This document shows, piece by piece, positions 1-8,047 of a DNA stretch of 49,227 bases. The notes below the pieces were generated by a model, which worked only from the letters and a program-made list of their open reading frames with translations, searched no databases and was not told where the DNA came from. Numbering within the stretch: the first letter of the stretch is position 1; each line of letters begins with the position of its first letter. The translations under genes were made by a program, and so were the position numbers. Origin of the DNA: Salinivirgaceae bacterium (GTDB taxonomy: Bacteria > Bacteroidota > Bacteroidia > Bacteroidales > SZUA-534). The DNA lies in contig JAQICC010000248.1 of assembly GCA_027858735.1 (NCBI GenBank), positions 1 through 49,227 of the forward strand. Reading direction: 5' to 3'.

Positions 1-198
1 TTTGAAATATTTCGACGAATTTTCTTTCGGATGATTTATTTTTTGAATAAGATCATTTCGTAATTCAACAGCTTCTTCAATTAACTTTATGGTCTTGTCT
101 TTATTCTCACGATGAAGACCCATGTAGGTGTTGCAGTCTGATATTATTTCGAAAATAAGATAATTTACTTCGCTTTTAATTTCTCGTATTTTAGCCAT
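1..198 (-). CDS. Small conserved hypothetical protein, 3' end outside window
   Basis: An open frame runs from an ATG (complement of 196-198) to the window edge, giving 66 residues without a stop. It begins MAKIREIKSEVNYLIFEI and is rich in charged residues and leucine/isoleucine, as in a helical cytoplasmic protein. There is no signal peptide and no membrane segment. I do not recognise the family. It lies downstream of mrp on the same strand with an 86-base spacer, so it could be co-transcribed with it. That it is a gene is supported by the clean frame, the ATG and biased codon use; its function is unknown. Confidence 0.6.
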   Translation of the reverse strand, partial: MAKIREIKSEVNYLIFEIISDCNTYMGLHRENKDKTIKLIEEAVELRNDLIQKINHPKENSSKYFK

Positions 199-284
199 GT
201 TCTTGGTTTTTTAGTTTGAAATTGTAATATACAATTATTTTTAATTGTTTTCTACAACCATGTTTGGTTCTAATTTACCGTATT

Positions 285-1400
285 TTATTTGGTACCGCAA
301 CTTGCATTTGGGTCAATTTTCACTTTTTTTGTAGCATTGGTATTATTGGTTCTATTCTCAATAGAAGCAACTACCTTTTCTGCTAATTGAGCGAATGCTT
401 GCCCAGTAATGGTTTCGGAATTAGTTGCAACAGGTTCACCAGAATCGCCTCCTTCGCGAATGCTTTGAACTATTGGTATTTGAGCTAATAAGTTTAAATC
501 TAACTTTTTAGCTAATTCTTCGCAGCCTCCTTTCCCAAATATATAGTATTTATTTTCTGGCAATTCGGCAGGAGTAAACCAGGCCATATTTTCAATTAAG
601 CCTAATACCGGAACATTTATTTTTTTACCGGTAAACATATTTATTCCTTTAATGGCATCGGCTAAAGCTACATCTTGCGGAGTGCTAACTACTATAACTC
701 CTGTTACAGCTACCGATTGAACCAAAGTAAGATGAATATCACTTGTGCCCGGTGGCAGATCGATTAACAGGTAATCGAGTTCGCCCCAATCGCCCTGCAT
801 TAATAATTGCGTTAATGCATTTGTGGCCATTGGGCCACGCCAAACTAAAGCATCTTCAGGATTTACAAAGAATCCAATGGATAATAATTTTACGCCATAC
901 TTTTCAATCGGAATTATTACTTCAGCACTGTTTACTTTAGTTACTTCAGGTTTGGCATTTTCACAATCGAACATTTTAGGAACCGATGGACCATAAATGT
1001 CTGCATCAACCAATCCAACTTTTGCACCGGTTTTTGCCAAAGCAACGGCTAAATTTGATGCAACCGTAGATTTACCGACACCCCCTTTACCAGAAGCAAT
1101 TGCAATTATATTTTTAACTTTTGAAAGCGGTTTCTCAGTTTCTTCCTGAAGAGTCATAGCCTTTATATTTCCACGAATTTCCACTTCCGATCCTAATTCA
1201 TTTTCAATTGTCTCGACACAAGCCTTTTTTAAATGGGCAATATTTGTCGTATTTTCTTTATTGAAAACAAGCGCAAATACTATTTTTTTATCCTCTATTT
1301 CAAGTTCTTGCACCATTCCTAAAGTAATAATATCCTTTTGTTGTTCAGGATGATTTACTTTTCGAAGAGCACTAAATATTTGTTCTGTTGTATATGACAT
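285..1400 (-). CDS. mrp: Mrp/NBP35-type Fe-S cluster carrier ATPase (ApbC family)
   Basis: This cytosolic P-loop ATPase is expected to carry or deliver iron-sulfur clusters to apoproteins. An N-terminal MIP18/DUF59-like domain (about residues 5-80) precedes the ATPase domain, whose deviant Walker A motif SGKGGVGKST is at 103-112, followed by VDADIYGPSVPKMF and LIDLPPGTSD. The length of 371 residues is normal for the family. The CxxC pair that binds the bridging cluster in E. coli Mrp is not visible: the matching stretch after IENMAWF reads TPAELPENKYYIFG. The only C-terminal cysteines are in GGCEEL and in the final CGTK. I recall this form from other Bacteroidota, so it is probably lineage-specific rather than damage. 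A weak hairpin (256-269) lies just after the stop. Confidence 0.92.
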   Translation of the reverse strand: MSYTTEQIFSALRKVNHPEQQKDIITLGMVQELEIEDKKIVFALVFNKENTTNIAHLKKACVETIENELGSEVEIRGNIKAMTLQEETEKPLSKVKNIIAIASGKGGVGKSTVASNLAVALAKTGAKVGLVDADIYGPSVPKMFDCENAKPEVTKVNSAEVIIPIEKYGVKLLSIGFFVNPEDALVWRGPMATNALTQLLMQGDWGELDYLLIDLPPGTSDIHLTLVQSVAVTGVIVVSTPQDVALADAIKGINMFTGKKINVPVLGLIENMAWFTPAELPENKYYIFGKGGCEELAKKLDLNLLAQIPIVQSIREGGDSGEPVATNSETITGQAFAQLAEKVVASIENRTNNTNATKKVKIDPNASCGTK

Positions 1401-1462
1401 TTTTATTCAGTTTTAAAAGTTGAACGCAAAAGTAATGGTTTTTTAATGGATTTAATTGTTAT

Positions 1463-1487
1463 AAAACAAAAAAGACCCTAAGGTCTT
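1463..1487 (-). terminator. Rho-independent terminator, probably of sppA
   Basis: Read on the minus strand, AAGACC-TTAG-GGTCTT forms a six-pair stem (1472-1487) followed directly by a T-rich tract (TTTTGTTTT). It lies 68 bases after the sppA stop and before mrp, so the two genes are probably separate transcripts. The A-rich left flank may allow some function on the other strand. Confidence 0.7.
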
Positions 1488-1514
1488 ATTTTGTTTTTAT
1501 TCTTTTATAGAAAT

Positions 1515-1546
1515 ATCACCAACAGGTTTAAAAACCTGTTGGTGAT
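1515..1546. repeat. Perfect 15-bp palindrome, REP-like
   Basis: The arm ATCACCAACAGGTTT (1515-1529) is followed by two central bases and its exact reverse complement (1532-1546). It sits 9 bases past the sppA stop but lacks an adjoining T tract, and a separate canonical terminator follows. It is therefore more likely an intergenic palindromic repeat. I recall similar CCTGTTGGTG palindromes from other Bacteroidota genomes, but I could not test copy number. Confidence 0.6.
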
Positions 1547-1554
1547 ACAATTAC

Positions 1555-3327
1555 TTAATATAGTTCTATATCATAATCCATTCGGGCTTGTATTCCCTGC
1601 ATGGTTTGTAGCGCTTTTATTTTTTGGTAAAAGTAGTAGTTATCTCCCAATTCTTTTTGAAGCAAATTCACTTTAACATTACCTGTTAATTGCTTTATTA
1701 TCTCTTCAAAAGGATCGGGTGGTTCAGGTAGATCTACGGTTTTATAGTCAGTTAGATTTGCTTTTTTAGCTGCAATTTCAATAGCCCGAGATAAACCACC
1801 ATACTCATCAATTAAATTAATATCGATTGCGTTAATTCCACTCCATACTCTACCTTGTCCTACCTTATCAATTTCATCGGTACTAGTATTTCTACCCTTG
1901 GCAACATGCTCAATAAATACTTCATAAATTCCATTTACTGAACCTTGTATAATTTCTTTTTCGTCTTCTCGCATGGTGCGTGTTAAATCAGGAAGATCTG
2001 AAAATTTATGTGTTTGAATACCATCGAAAGTTATGCCAAGCTTTTTATTCATTAGTTCTTGTGAATTGAAAAGTAAACCAAACACACCTATTGAACCTGT
2101 TAAAGTTGTTGGGTTAGCAACAATAACATCGGCTGGGCAAGCAATATAATACCCCCCCGATGCGGCTAGGTCGCCCATTGATACTATCAATGGTTTCACT
2201 TGTTGTGCTAAGGTAACTTCGCGCCAAATAACATCAGAAGCTAATGCATCGCCACCAGGTGAGTTTACGCGTAAAACAATGGCTTTTATAGTACTGTCGC
2301 GACGTGCTTTGCGTAGAGCAACTGAAATAGTTTCGGAACCGATAGATTGATTGTCGCCTTTACCTGAATGTATTGCACCGCTAGCATAAATAATTGCAAT
2401 TTTATCATTTTTATGTTTCTTTTTGTCTTTTTCGGTCTTTACATTGCTGTATTTTCCTAAACGAACGAACTTAAGTTTTTCTGGTTTTTCAGCTTTAGTT
2501 AATTCAACCAGTTCGTCAATTACTTCGTCGCGATATTTGGCGGCATCAATAATATTGTGGGTAACAGCATCATTAATATTACGAACCGCAAAATCATTGG
2601 CAATTTTATTAAGTTGCTCTACTGATATATTGCGTTCTTTAGCAATATTTACTGCAATATGATCCCAAATTGATTGAACGAAAGTACGTGTTTGTTCCTT
2701 ATTCGATTCGCTCATTTTATCTAGCATAAAGGGCTCGATGGCACTTTTAAATTTTCCGTAACGAAAAATTAAAGGTTCAACTCCAAGCTTTTCAAGTGTG
2801 CCTTTAAAGAATGCAATTTTGGCTTGTAAACCCTTAATTTCAAGCCCCCCAACCGGATTCATGTAAATTTTATCTGAGACTGTAGCCAGGTAATAACTAC
2901 TTTGGGTCATTGCTTCTGAATAGGTATAAATAAATTTGCCGCTTTCTTTGAAGTCAAGAAGGGCATTTCTTATCTCTTCAATAGTACCTAGACCTGCTCT
3001 AAGTATCGACATTTCCATAAACACACCTTCAATATTATCGTCGGTTTTTGCCTTTTTTAAATTTTCGAGAATGTTGTTTAGTCCAAGCTGTTTATTAGGT
3101 TCCATGGCTTGGAAATTGAAGTTTTCGAACGGATTGTCCGTGGCACGATCAACGATTTGATCATTAAGTTTTAAATACAAAATTGTATTTGGTTCTATGG
3201 TGGCTTCTTTATCGCCTGTAGTTGCCGATATAACACCAATAATTCCTATGAATAGGAATATGCTTACTACCGAGTACAACAAAAGACCAACTAGAGTTGC
3301 AAGGGTATACTTTAAAAAATCTTTCAT
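1555..3327 (-). CDS. sppA: Signal peptide peptidase SppA, 67 kDa type
   Basis: This membrane-anchored serine protease cleaves leftover signal peptides in the membrane. An N-terminal transmembrane anchor covers about residues 8-34. Two tandem S49 peptidase domains follow, as in the long E. coli-type enzyme, and 590 residues is the usual length. The expected catalytic lysine is in the first domain (YGKFKSAIEPF) and the nucleophilic serine in the second (GDLAASGGYYIA). These two residues form the Ser/Lys dyad known for the family. The start is the ATG at 3327, directly before a lysine and the hydrophobic anchor. The gene stands alone between the unknown 3437-4927 pair and mrp on the same strand. 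It has its own terminator at 1463-1487. Confidence 0.95.
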   Translation of the reverse strand: MKDFLKYTLATLVGLLLYSVVSIFLFIGIIGVISATTGDKEATIEPNTILYLKLNDQIVDRATDNPFENFNFQAMEPNKQLGLNNILENLKKAKTDDNIEGVFMEMSILRAGLGTIEEIRNALLDFKESGKFIYTYSEAMTQSSYYLATVSDKIYMNPVGGLEIKGLQAKIAFFKGTLEKLGVEPLIFRYGKFKSAIEPFMLDKMSESNKEQTRTFVQSIWDHIAVNIAKERNISVEQLNKIANDFAVRNINDAVTHNIIDAAKYRDEVIDELVELTKAEKPEKLKFVRLGKYSNVKTEKDKKKHKNDKIAIIYASGAIHSGKGDNQSIGSETISVALRKARRDSTIKAIVLRVNSPGGDALASDVIWREVTLAQQVKPLIVSMGDLAASGGYYIACPADVIVANPTTLTGSIGVFGLLFNSQELMNKKLGITFDGIQTHKFSDLPDLTRTMREDEKEIIQGSVNGIYEVFIEHVAKGRNTSTDEIDKVGQGRVWSGINAIDINLIDEYGGLSRAIEIAAKKANLTDYKTVDLPEPPDPFEEIIKQLTGNVKVNLLQKELGDNYYFYQKIKALQTMQGIQARMDYDIELY

Positions 3328-3436
3328 GCTAAATTTTTTTGGTTATTAATTCTTATCAATGTATTTGCGGTTTTTTGACGTTGTCAAATAAAATTGGTTA
3401 CATGTAAAGTTAGTAAATAGGGTGGATACTATTGTT

Positions 3437-4063
3437 TTATCGGCGAAATTGGTAAATGTTCGAAAATTCGCGGCCAACATAAACGCCCACACAGCCATTT
3501 TGAATTTTATCTGTAGCTTCAATGTGTACATTAATGGTAATAAGCTGTGTTTTGTTAGGAGTTGCCAACCAGTAAGGCGATTCTGCAGTTCGGCTATCAT
3601 ATATAAGCTCTCTTGTTGTTGTTGTTTTGCGAGTCCAAGTAGTATCCATTATTATTTCCTCACCGGTAGGTATTCGTTCTCCATCGGTATTGTATAAATA
3701 GAAACCATTCGGGTCTTTTTTATAAACGGTAACAATTTTGGGTTGCACATCTTTAACAATGCGGTTAAACTTTTTACGGGGAACAATAACCTCATAATCA
3801 ACTTTCCCAAGTTTTTGTTCAGCTACCACAAAAATTCTATAATTCTGTTTCGAGTATAAAACTATATTTAAGCTCTTTGAATCGCCATTGCCTAATTCAA
3901 TAAATAACGATTGTCCCCTGTAATCATATTCAAGCCTCATTTCTTTTGTTGCCAATTTCTTTTTTGAGCAATTTTGGGCATTGCTAGATAAGTTAACAAA
4001 TAATGGCAGAATTACTATAATTAATTTGGTGAAATGTATTAATATATTAGTCGTTTTGGCCAT
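3437..4063 (-). CDS. Exported hypothetical protein
   Basis: A 208-residue protein of unrecognised family. An N-terminal signal sequence (hydrophobic stretch about 8-28, ending LSSNAQ) predicts export to the periplasm. The mature part opens NCSKKKL, contains beta-type segments with many Lys/Tyr/Val residues, and ends YQFRR; no catalytic motif stands out. It starts 3 bases after the stop of the lipoprotein gene at 4067-4927, so the two are almost certainly co-transcribed and may act together at the envelope. A short palindrome (TTTGAC-GTT-GTCAAA, 3374-3388) lies in the spacer towards sppA. Confidence is high that it is a gene; function is unknown. Confidence 0.75.
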   Translation of the reverse strand: MAKTTNILIHFTKLIIVILPLFVNLSSNAQNCSKKKLATKEMRLEYDYRGQSLFIELGNGDSKSLNIVLYSKQNYRIFVVAEQKLGKVDYEVIVPRKKFNRIVKDVQPKIVTVYKKDPNGFYLYNTDGERIPTGEEIIMDTTWTRKTTTTRELIYDSRTAESPYWLATPNKTQLITINVHIEATDKIQNGCVGVYVGREFSNIYQFRR

Positions 4064-4066
4064 ATA

Positions 4067-4927
4067 CTAGTTAATATATGTATTACGCAACAATTTTATT
4101 TCGTTTGAAATGTCAACAAATTGTTTTTTAGTAATTAAGGTGTTTTCGTCATTAAAATAAAGTTCGTCAAATACCTCTTGTATTTGTCCTAATTCAGAAA
4201 TTACCTCTGAGATATTATTAGAATTTTCGTTTAGGTTTAAATAATTTAATAAATTTTCAAGCAAAACTTGTTGGTCAGCAATTCGCTCAATAATTGGGTT
4301 TTCCATATCTAATCCATCTATTGATTCAATAGCCAAGTAAATTCCTTCAATCCAACCTCCAACTAAAATAAGTCCAAGAATATCGCCCTGACCTTGATCT
4401 TCTAGAAACTGATTGGCCAAATGGTACGAATCGGCAGAAATCTCCATTAGTGAATCGATGTTATTCAAATTGCCATTGATTCGGCTTGCCATTGATTCCC
4501 CATATCCTTCGTGAAGCCCTAAAGATGCGGCCAAGTTTTTTGCAGTATTAAAATAATTAAGGGCTTGTTGAAAATCACCAAAAACTGAACAATAGGCTAA
4601 GTCGGCTGCATAAATGCCGAAATTAAGCGCTTGAAATTTCCTTGAAGGATAATTTTCACTTCTTTCAACCTTATGTAATTTAGACATTAAAAAGTTTGCA
4701 TCGGCTTTTTCAAGGAAAATAAACATCTCCATTGGAGATGGTATTTTGTAATTGACACCTACATTGTCAACCTCAATAAAGTTTTCGTAGAGAGCTTCGC
4801 TTTCAACTTTAGCTTCAACTTTAGCTTCAACTTTCGATTTCCCTTTATTCGATTGGCAGGAGTTAATTGCTATGAAAACCACGATAAGAAATGCTAATAA
4901 ATAACTGAAATTGGATCGTTTAATCAT
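4067..4927 (-). CDS. Hypothetical lipoprotein with KVEA repeat linker
   Basis: A 286-residue predicted lipoprotein. The signal peptide covers about residues 1-23 and the lipobox is AINSC, with Cys24 as the lipid-modified residue. A Lys/Glu/Val/Ala linker follows, built from three near-identical four-residue units. The rest looks all-helical, with TPR-like segments such as FGDFQQALNYFNTAKNLA and LNYLNLNENSN. It was not matched to a named family. It is the first gene of a two-gene unit with 3437-4063 (3-base gap). A protein-interaction or scaffold role at the inner face of the outer membrane is plausible from the helical repeats, but this is inference only. Confidence 0.75.
   Translation of the reverse strand: MIKRSNFSYLLAFLIVVFIAINSCQSNKGKSKVEAKVEAKVESEALYENFIEVDNVGVNYKIPSPMEMFIFLEKADANFLMSKLHKVERSENYPSRKFQALNFGIYAADLAYCSVFGDFQQALNYFNTAKNLAASLGLHEGYGESMASRINGNLNNIDSLMEISADSYHLANQFLEDQGQGDILGLILVGGWIEGIYLAIESIDGLDMENPIIERIADQQVLLENLLNYLNLNENSNNISEVISELGQIQEVFDELYFNDENTLITKKQFVDISNEIKLLRNTYIN
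4802..4836. repeat. In-frame 12-bp tandem repeat, about 2.9 copies
   Basis: TTCAACTTTAGC occurs at 4802-4813 and 4814-4825, and a third copy diverges after nine bases (4826-4834). On the coding strand it encodes repeated KVEA units in the linker behind the lipid anchor of the 4067-4927 protein. The unit length is a multiple of three, so copy-number change would keep the frame. Confidence 0.85.
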
Positions 4928-5018
4928 TATATGATAATTTATTTCTACTTTCTATCGGTCTTATAACAAATTTATGTATTTTTTTGGCTCTTGCAAATCT
5001 GTATTTTAAGGTATTGGC

Positions 5019-5768
5019 TTATTTCAGTGTGTGTTTCTTTAGTTGAAAATCGTTTCCGTCGAATACCCCATATGAGAAATTATATAACCAGTCGCCTAAG
5101 TTTATGTAATGACTTTTCTCCCCAACTTGTTTATTAACCATAAGGTGTCGATGCCCAAAAATGAAGTAGTCAAAATATTCAGTATTTAAAATTCCTTTCG
5201 CATATTGGTAAAGGTACTCATTTTGTTCTCCATGAAACCCCTCAGCTTTAATGCCTTTCGATTTTCTGCTTGAATTAGACCATGAATGAGCAAGCCAAAA
5301 TGCAAAGTTTGGATGAAGACGGCTAAATAGCCACTGAAGGGTTTTGTTGGTAAAAACCTTTTTCAATAATTTATAGCTGTAATCTCCAGGGCCCAAACCA
5401 TCGCCATGAGCTATGTAAAATAATTTACCAGAACGTTCAATTGTGAAAGGTTCTCGGTGAAGGATTACACCTAATTCACTTGGTAGATAGTCGAATACCC
5501 AAATATCATGATTGCCGGTAAAAAAATGTACATCTACACCAGAATCGACGATTTCAGCAATTTTTCCCAGAGTCCGTACAAATCCTCGAGGAACGACCTT
5601 TTTATATTCGTACCAAAAATCAAAAATATCACCAACCAAATACAATTCGGCAGCATCTGTTTTTATTTCGTCGAGCCACTGCACGAAAAGCTTTTCACGC
5701 CAGCGTGCTTTCTCAATGCTTGGATGCCCTAAATGAACATCGGAGGCAAAATAAATTTTCTTATTCAC
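5019..5768 (-). CDS. lpxH: UDP-2,3-diacylglucosamine diphosphatase (LpxH-like)
   Basis: A calcineurin-like metallophosphoesterase predicted to release UMP from UDP-2,3-diacylglucosamine in lipid A synthesis, at the cytoplasmic face of the inner membrane. The metal-binding motifs occur in order: DVHLG (residues 10-14), GDIFDFW (46-52), GNHDIW (85-90), AHGDG near 120 and GHRH near 206. FDFWYEYKKVVPRG is typical of the LpxH group and helps separate it from other phosphoesterases. The start is a GTG (5768) that overlaps the end of the upstream TlpA-like gene by 8 bases, which implies translational coupling. Length 249 is normal. The exact substrate is inferred from family membership. Confidence 0.88.
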   Translation of the reverse strand: MNKKIYFASDVHLGHPSIEKARWREKLFVQWLDEIKTDAAELYLVGDIFDFWYEYKKVVPRGFVRTLGKIAEIVDSGVDVHFFTGNHDIWVFDYLPSELGVILHREPFTIERSGKLFYIAHGDGLGPGDYSYKLLKKVFTNKTLQWLFSRLHPNFAFWLAHSWSNSSRKSKGIKAEGFHGEQNEYLYQYAKGILNTEYFDYFIFGHRHLMVNKQVGEKSHYINLGDWLYNFSYGVFDGNDFQLKKHTLK

Positions 5769-6975
5769 TTAAAGTATCGGTTTTTGTTGCTACTGGTGCA
5801 GGTTTTGGCTTTGGAGAAAAAATCTCACTTAATTTATTCAACAATGCTTCGCCATAAATATTCTGGGCTATTATTTCGCCCTTAGGATTTAATAGATAGT
5901 TAGCAGGTAACGATTTTACATTATAATTTCTAGCTGTTTGACTTTCCATATAATTTAAATCGCTTACATGATTTTTCCATTTGAGTTTGTCTTCACGAAT
6001 GGTATTTATCCAATCGGTTTTATTGTGCTCAATGGCCACCTGAAAAACTTCGAACCCTCTGTTTCGATACCACCAATATGCTTTTCTTAAATTTGGATGC
6101 TCCAATCTGCATGGTCGGCACCATGATCCCCAAAAATCTACCAACACAAATTTTCCGCGCAGTAACTCCAGATTTAAAGTATCGCCATAAGGATTAGGCA
6201 AGATAATATTTGGGGCTATTGTACCAACCAACGCGAGTGATTTTTGCGTTTCGTTTTGTTTCAACTGAATTTTACCTCTCTTAATGTAGCCATTTAGCAT
6301 TCTTACTATAGCTATAGTATCAAAGCGGTTATATAATGCAGTATCAACCATTTCGAAATATTGCAAGTCGTTTTCGAGTGTAAATAGGTTTAGGTTTTGT
6401 CCAATTTTCTGGCTTAATGCAATATAACTAGCAAAGGTTCCTGGATTATTTTTTATGTAATCTTGTAAAAATCTTTTCTCCTCGTCAATTACAGAATCAC
6501 GAATAATAGAAAGTCTTTCAATAACTGAGTCAAGGTTTGGCTGCATTTGGTTATGCATATAAAACCTGTTTAAAGTATCTATTGTGAGTAAAGTATTGCG
6601 ATGCTTTTTTAGAATTTTTTCTACTTTTTCAGATTCCGTTGAACCACTTATTTTGTAAGTAGCTATTAAATCTGCATAATTTCCAGAAATTATGATATTA
6701 TCCTTGGGAAGAGGCGTTATGCGAATATAATCGGCATTTTTAAAATATAGAATATAGTCGCCGGGTTGAAGACCTACTTTTTCAAAAGTAAATTTACCAC
6801 CCATATCCAATTGGATACTGTCGGGGGCTAAGCCTGGGCGAGTCATGTCTATAATTTTTATGTATTTACCTGCAGCACCTGAAAAGTCACCGTTTATAGT
6901 GTATTTAACAACTTCGGGTTTGCAGCTGGATAAAACCAGTAATAGGATGTATATTTTTATAAAAAGGTTATTCAT
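5761..6975 (-). CDS. TlpA-like thioredoxin-fold lipoprotein with DUF4369-like N-terminus
   Basis: A 404-residue lipoprotein. The signal peptide ends in the lipobox LVLSSC (Cys18). The N-terminal half (about 20-120) resembles DUF4369: a beta-rich region with YTINGDFSGAAGKYIKI. The C-terminal half (about 250-390) is a thioredoxin fold with the redox motif WCRPC (Cys286 and Cys289) inside VDFWGSWCRPCRLEHP. Such proteins in Bacteroidota are thought to act as periplasmic thiol-disulfide oxidoreductases. The last 15 residues are rich in Pro/Lys/Ala/Thr and look disordered. Its TAA overlaps the GTG start of lpxH, so the two form one unit. The redox partner is unknown. Confidence 0.88.
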   Translation of the reverse strand: MNNLFIKIYILLLVLSSCKPEVVKYTINGDFSGAAGKYIKIIDMTRPGLAPDSIQLDMGGKFTFEKVGLQPGDYILYFKNADYIRITPLPKDNIIISGNYADLIATYKISGSTESEKVEKILKKHRNTLLTIDTLNRFYMHNQMQPNLDSVIERLSIIRDSVIDEEKRFLQDYIKNNPGTFASYIALSQKIGQNLNLFTLENDLQYFEMVDTALYNRFDTIAIVRMLNGYIKRGKIQLKQNETQKSLALVGTIAPNIILPNPYGDTLNLELLRGKFVLVDFWGSWCRPCRLEHPNLRKAYWWYRNRGFEVFQVAIEHNKTDWINTIREDKLKWKNHVSDLNYMESQTARNYNVKSLPANYLLNPKGEIIAQNIYGEALLNKLSEIFSPKPKPAPVATKTDTLSE

Positions 6976-7076
6976 GCTTATATTTTTTTGATGTTTACAA
7001 ACTTACACGATTTTACTAAACCACAAAAACAAATAGTTGCCAAAACTATGTGTTATTAATGCGTGGTAGAATTTTA

Positions 7077-7084
7077 TAATTTTG
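7077..7084 (+). promoter_or_regulatory. Bacteroidota -7 box TAATTTTG, probably the ribF promoter
   Basis: The octamer matches TAnnTTTG exactly and lies 17 bases before the chosen ribF ATG; no good -33 TTTG is seen. It falls inside the frame if translation began at the in-frame GTG at 7063, which argues for the ATG at 7102. Confidence 0.5.
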
Positions 7085-7101
7085 CATCTTTGCCAAGCAA
7101 A

Positions 7102-8043
7102 ATGAAAATTTGGGAAGACATATCGAATTTTAATGCCAAAAACCCTGTTGTAACAATAGGTTCGTTCGATGGTGTGCACCTTGGACACCAACAGGTATTA
7201 AAGCAATTAAACGATATTGCTAAAAATATAGATGGAGAAAGTGTGGTGTTTACTTTTTCTCCTCATCCTGCAAAGGTATTGTCGCCTGAGAAAGAACTTG
7301 TTTTATTAACCACCATTGAAGAGAAAATTGAACTTTTTACAGAGTCCAAACTCGATCATTTAGTTTTATATCCGTTTACAAAGGAGTTTTCGCAATTAAA
7401 GTATGAAGATTTTGTTGAGCAAATTTTGGTTGATAAACTCGGCGTTAACACCATACTTATTGGATACGACAATACTGTTGGTCGTAATAAAAAGGGCGAT
7501 TTTAAACAGTTGAAGAAACTTTCGAGCAAATTTGATTTTAAAGTGATTAAACAAAATGAAATTCGGTTTGATGAAAAAGAATTGAGCTCGACACATATAC
7601 GCACCCTATTATCGCATGGAAAATTACTGGCAGCATCAAAATTATTGGGATACCCATACGTTTTATCGGGCAATGTTGTGCGTGGGCAACAAATTGGCAA
7701 TAAATTAGGTTTTCCAACAGCCAATGTTTTACCCTGCGATAACAAGTTTATACCCGGCATGGGAGTGTATGCTGTTATGGTTGAGTACGACAAAAAGTCA
7801 TATAAAGGAATGATGAATATAGGGCTTAGGCCAACAATTGATGACTATGCAAAAAAACCGGTAATAGAAGCTCACCTTTTTGATTTTAAAGAAAATTTGT
7901 ATGGGAAATTCATTAAAATTAGCATAATTAGAAAGCTTAGAAATGAATATAAATTTGATTCAGTTGATGCCCTTCGTGCACAACTAAAAAAGGATAAGCA
8001 GTTTGCTTTAGAAACTTTAAATAAGGAGTTTGGTATTCAGTAA
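7102..8043 (+). CDS. ribF: Bifunctional riboflavin kinase / FAD synthetase
   Basis: Converts riboflavin to FMN and then FAD in the cytoplasm. The N-terminal nucleotidyltransferase domain carries GSFDGVHLGHQQVL and the later SSTHIR motif. The C-terminal flavokinase domain carries GNVVRGQQIGNKLGFPTANV and GVYAV. From ATG 7102 (MKIWEDIS) it has 313 residues, the usual length. An in-frame GTG at 7063 would add 13 residues but overlaps the TAnnTTTG box, so the ATG is preferred. It is convergent with the GSCFA gene, with only 4 bases between the two stops, and no terminator is visible there. No FMN riboswitch is seen upstream. Confidence 0.95.
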   Translation: MKIWEDISNFNAKNPVVTIGSFDGVHLGHQQVLKQLNDIAKNIDGESVVFTFSPHPAKVLSPEKELVLLTTIEEKIELFTESKLDHLVLYPFTKEFSQLKYEDFVEQILVDKLGVNTILIGYDNTVGRNKKGDFKQLKKLSSKFDFKVIKQNEIRFDEKELSSTHIRTLLSHGKLLAASKLLGYPYVLSGNVVRGQQIGNKLGFPTANVLPCDNKFIPGMGVYAVMVEYDKKSYKGMMNIGLRPTIDDYAKKPVIEAHLFDFKENLYGKFIKISIIRKLRNEYKFDSVDALRAQLKKDKQFALETLNKEFGIQ

Positions 8044-8047
8044 AAGT

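Noticed and set aside
3374-3388. TTTGAC-GTT-GTCAAA palindrome between sppA and the upstream hypothetical gene, as terminator or operator
   Set aside because: The stem is only six pairs, has no T tract on the minus strand, and no clear promoter overlaps it. It could easily occur by chance in AT-rich DNA.
4798-4840. CRISPR array or satellite
   Set aside because: The short 12-base repeats have no spacers and are in frame inside a lipoprotein gene.
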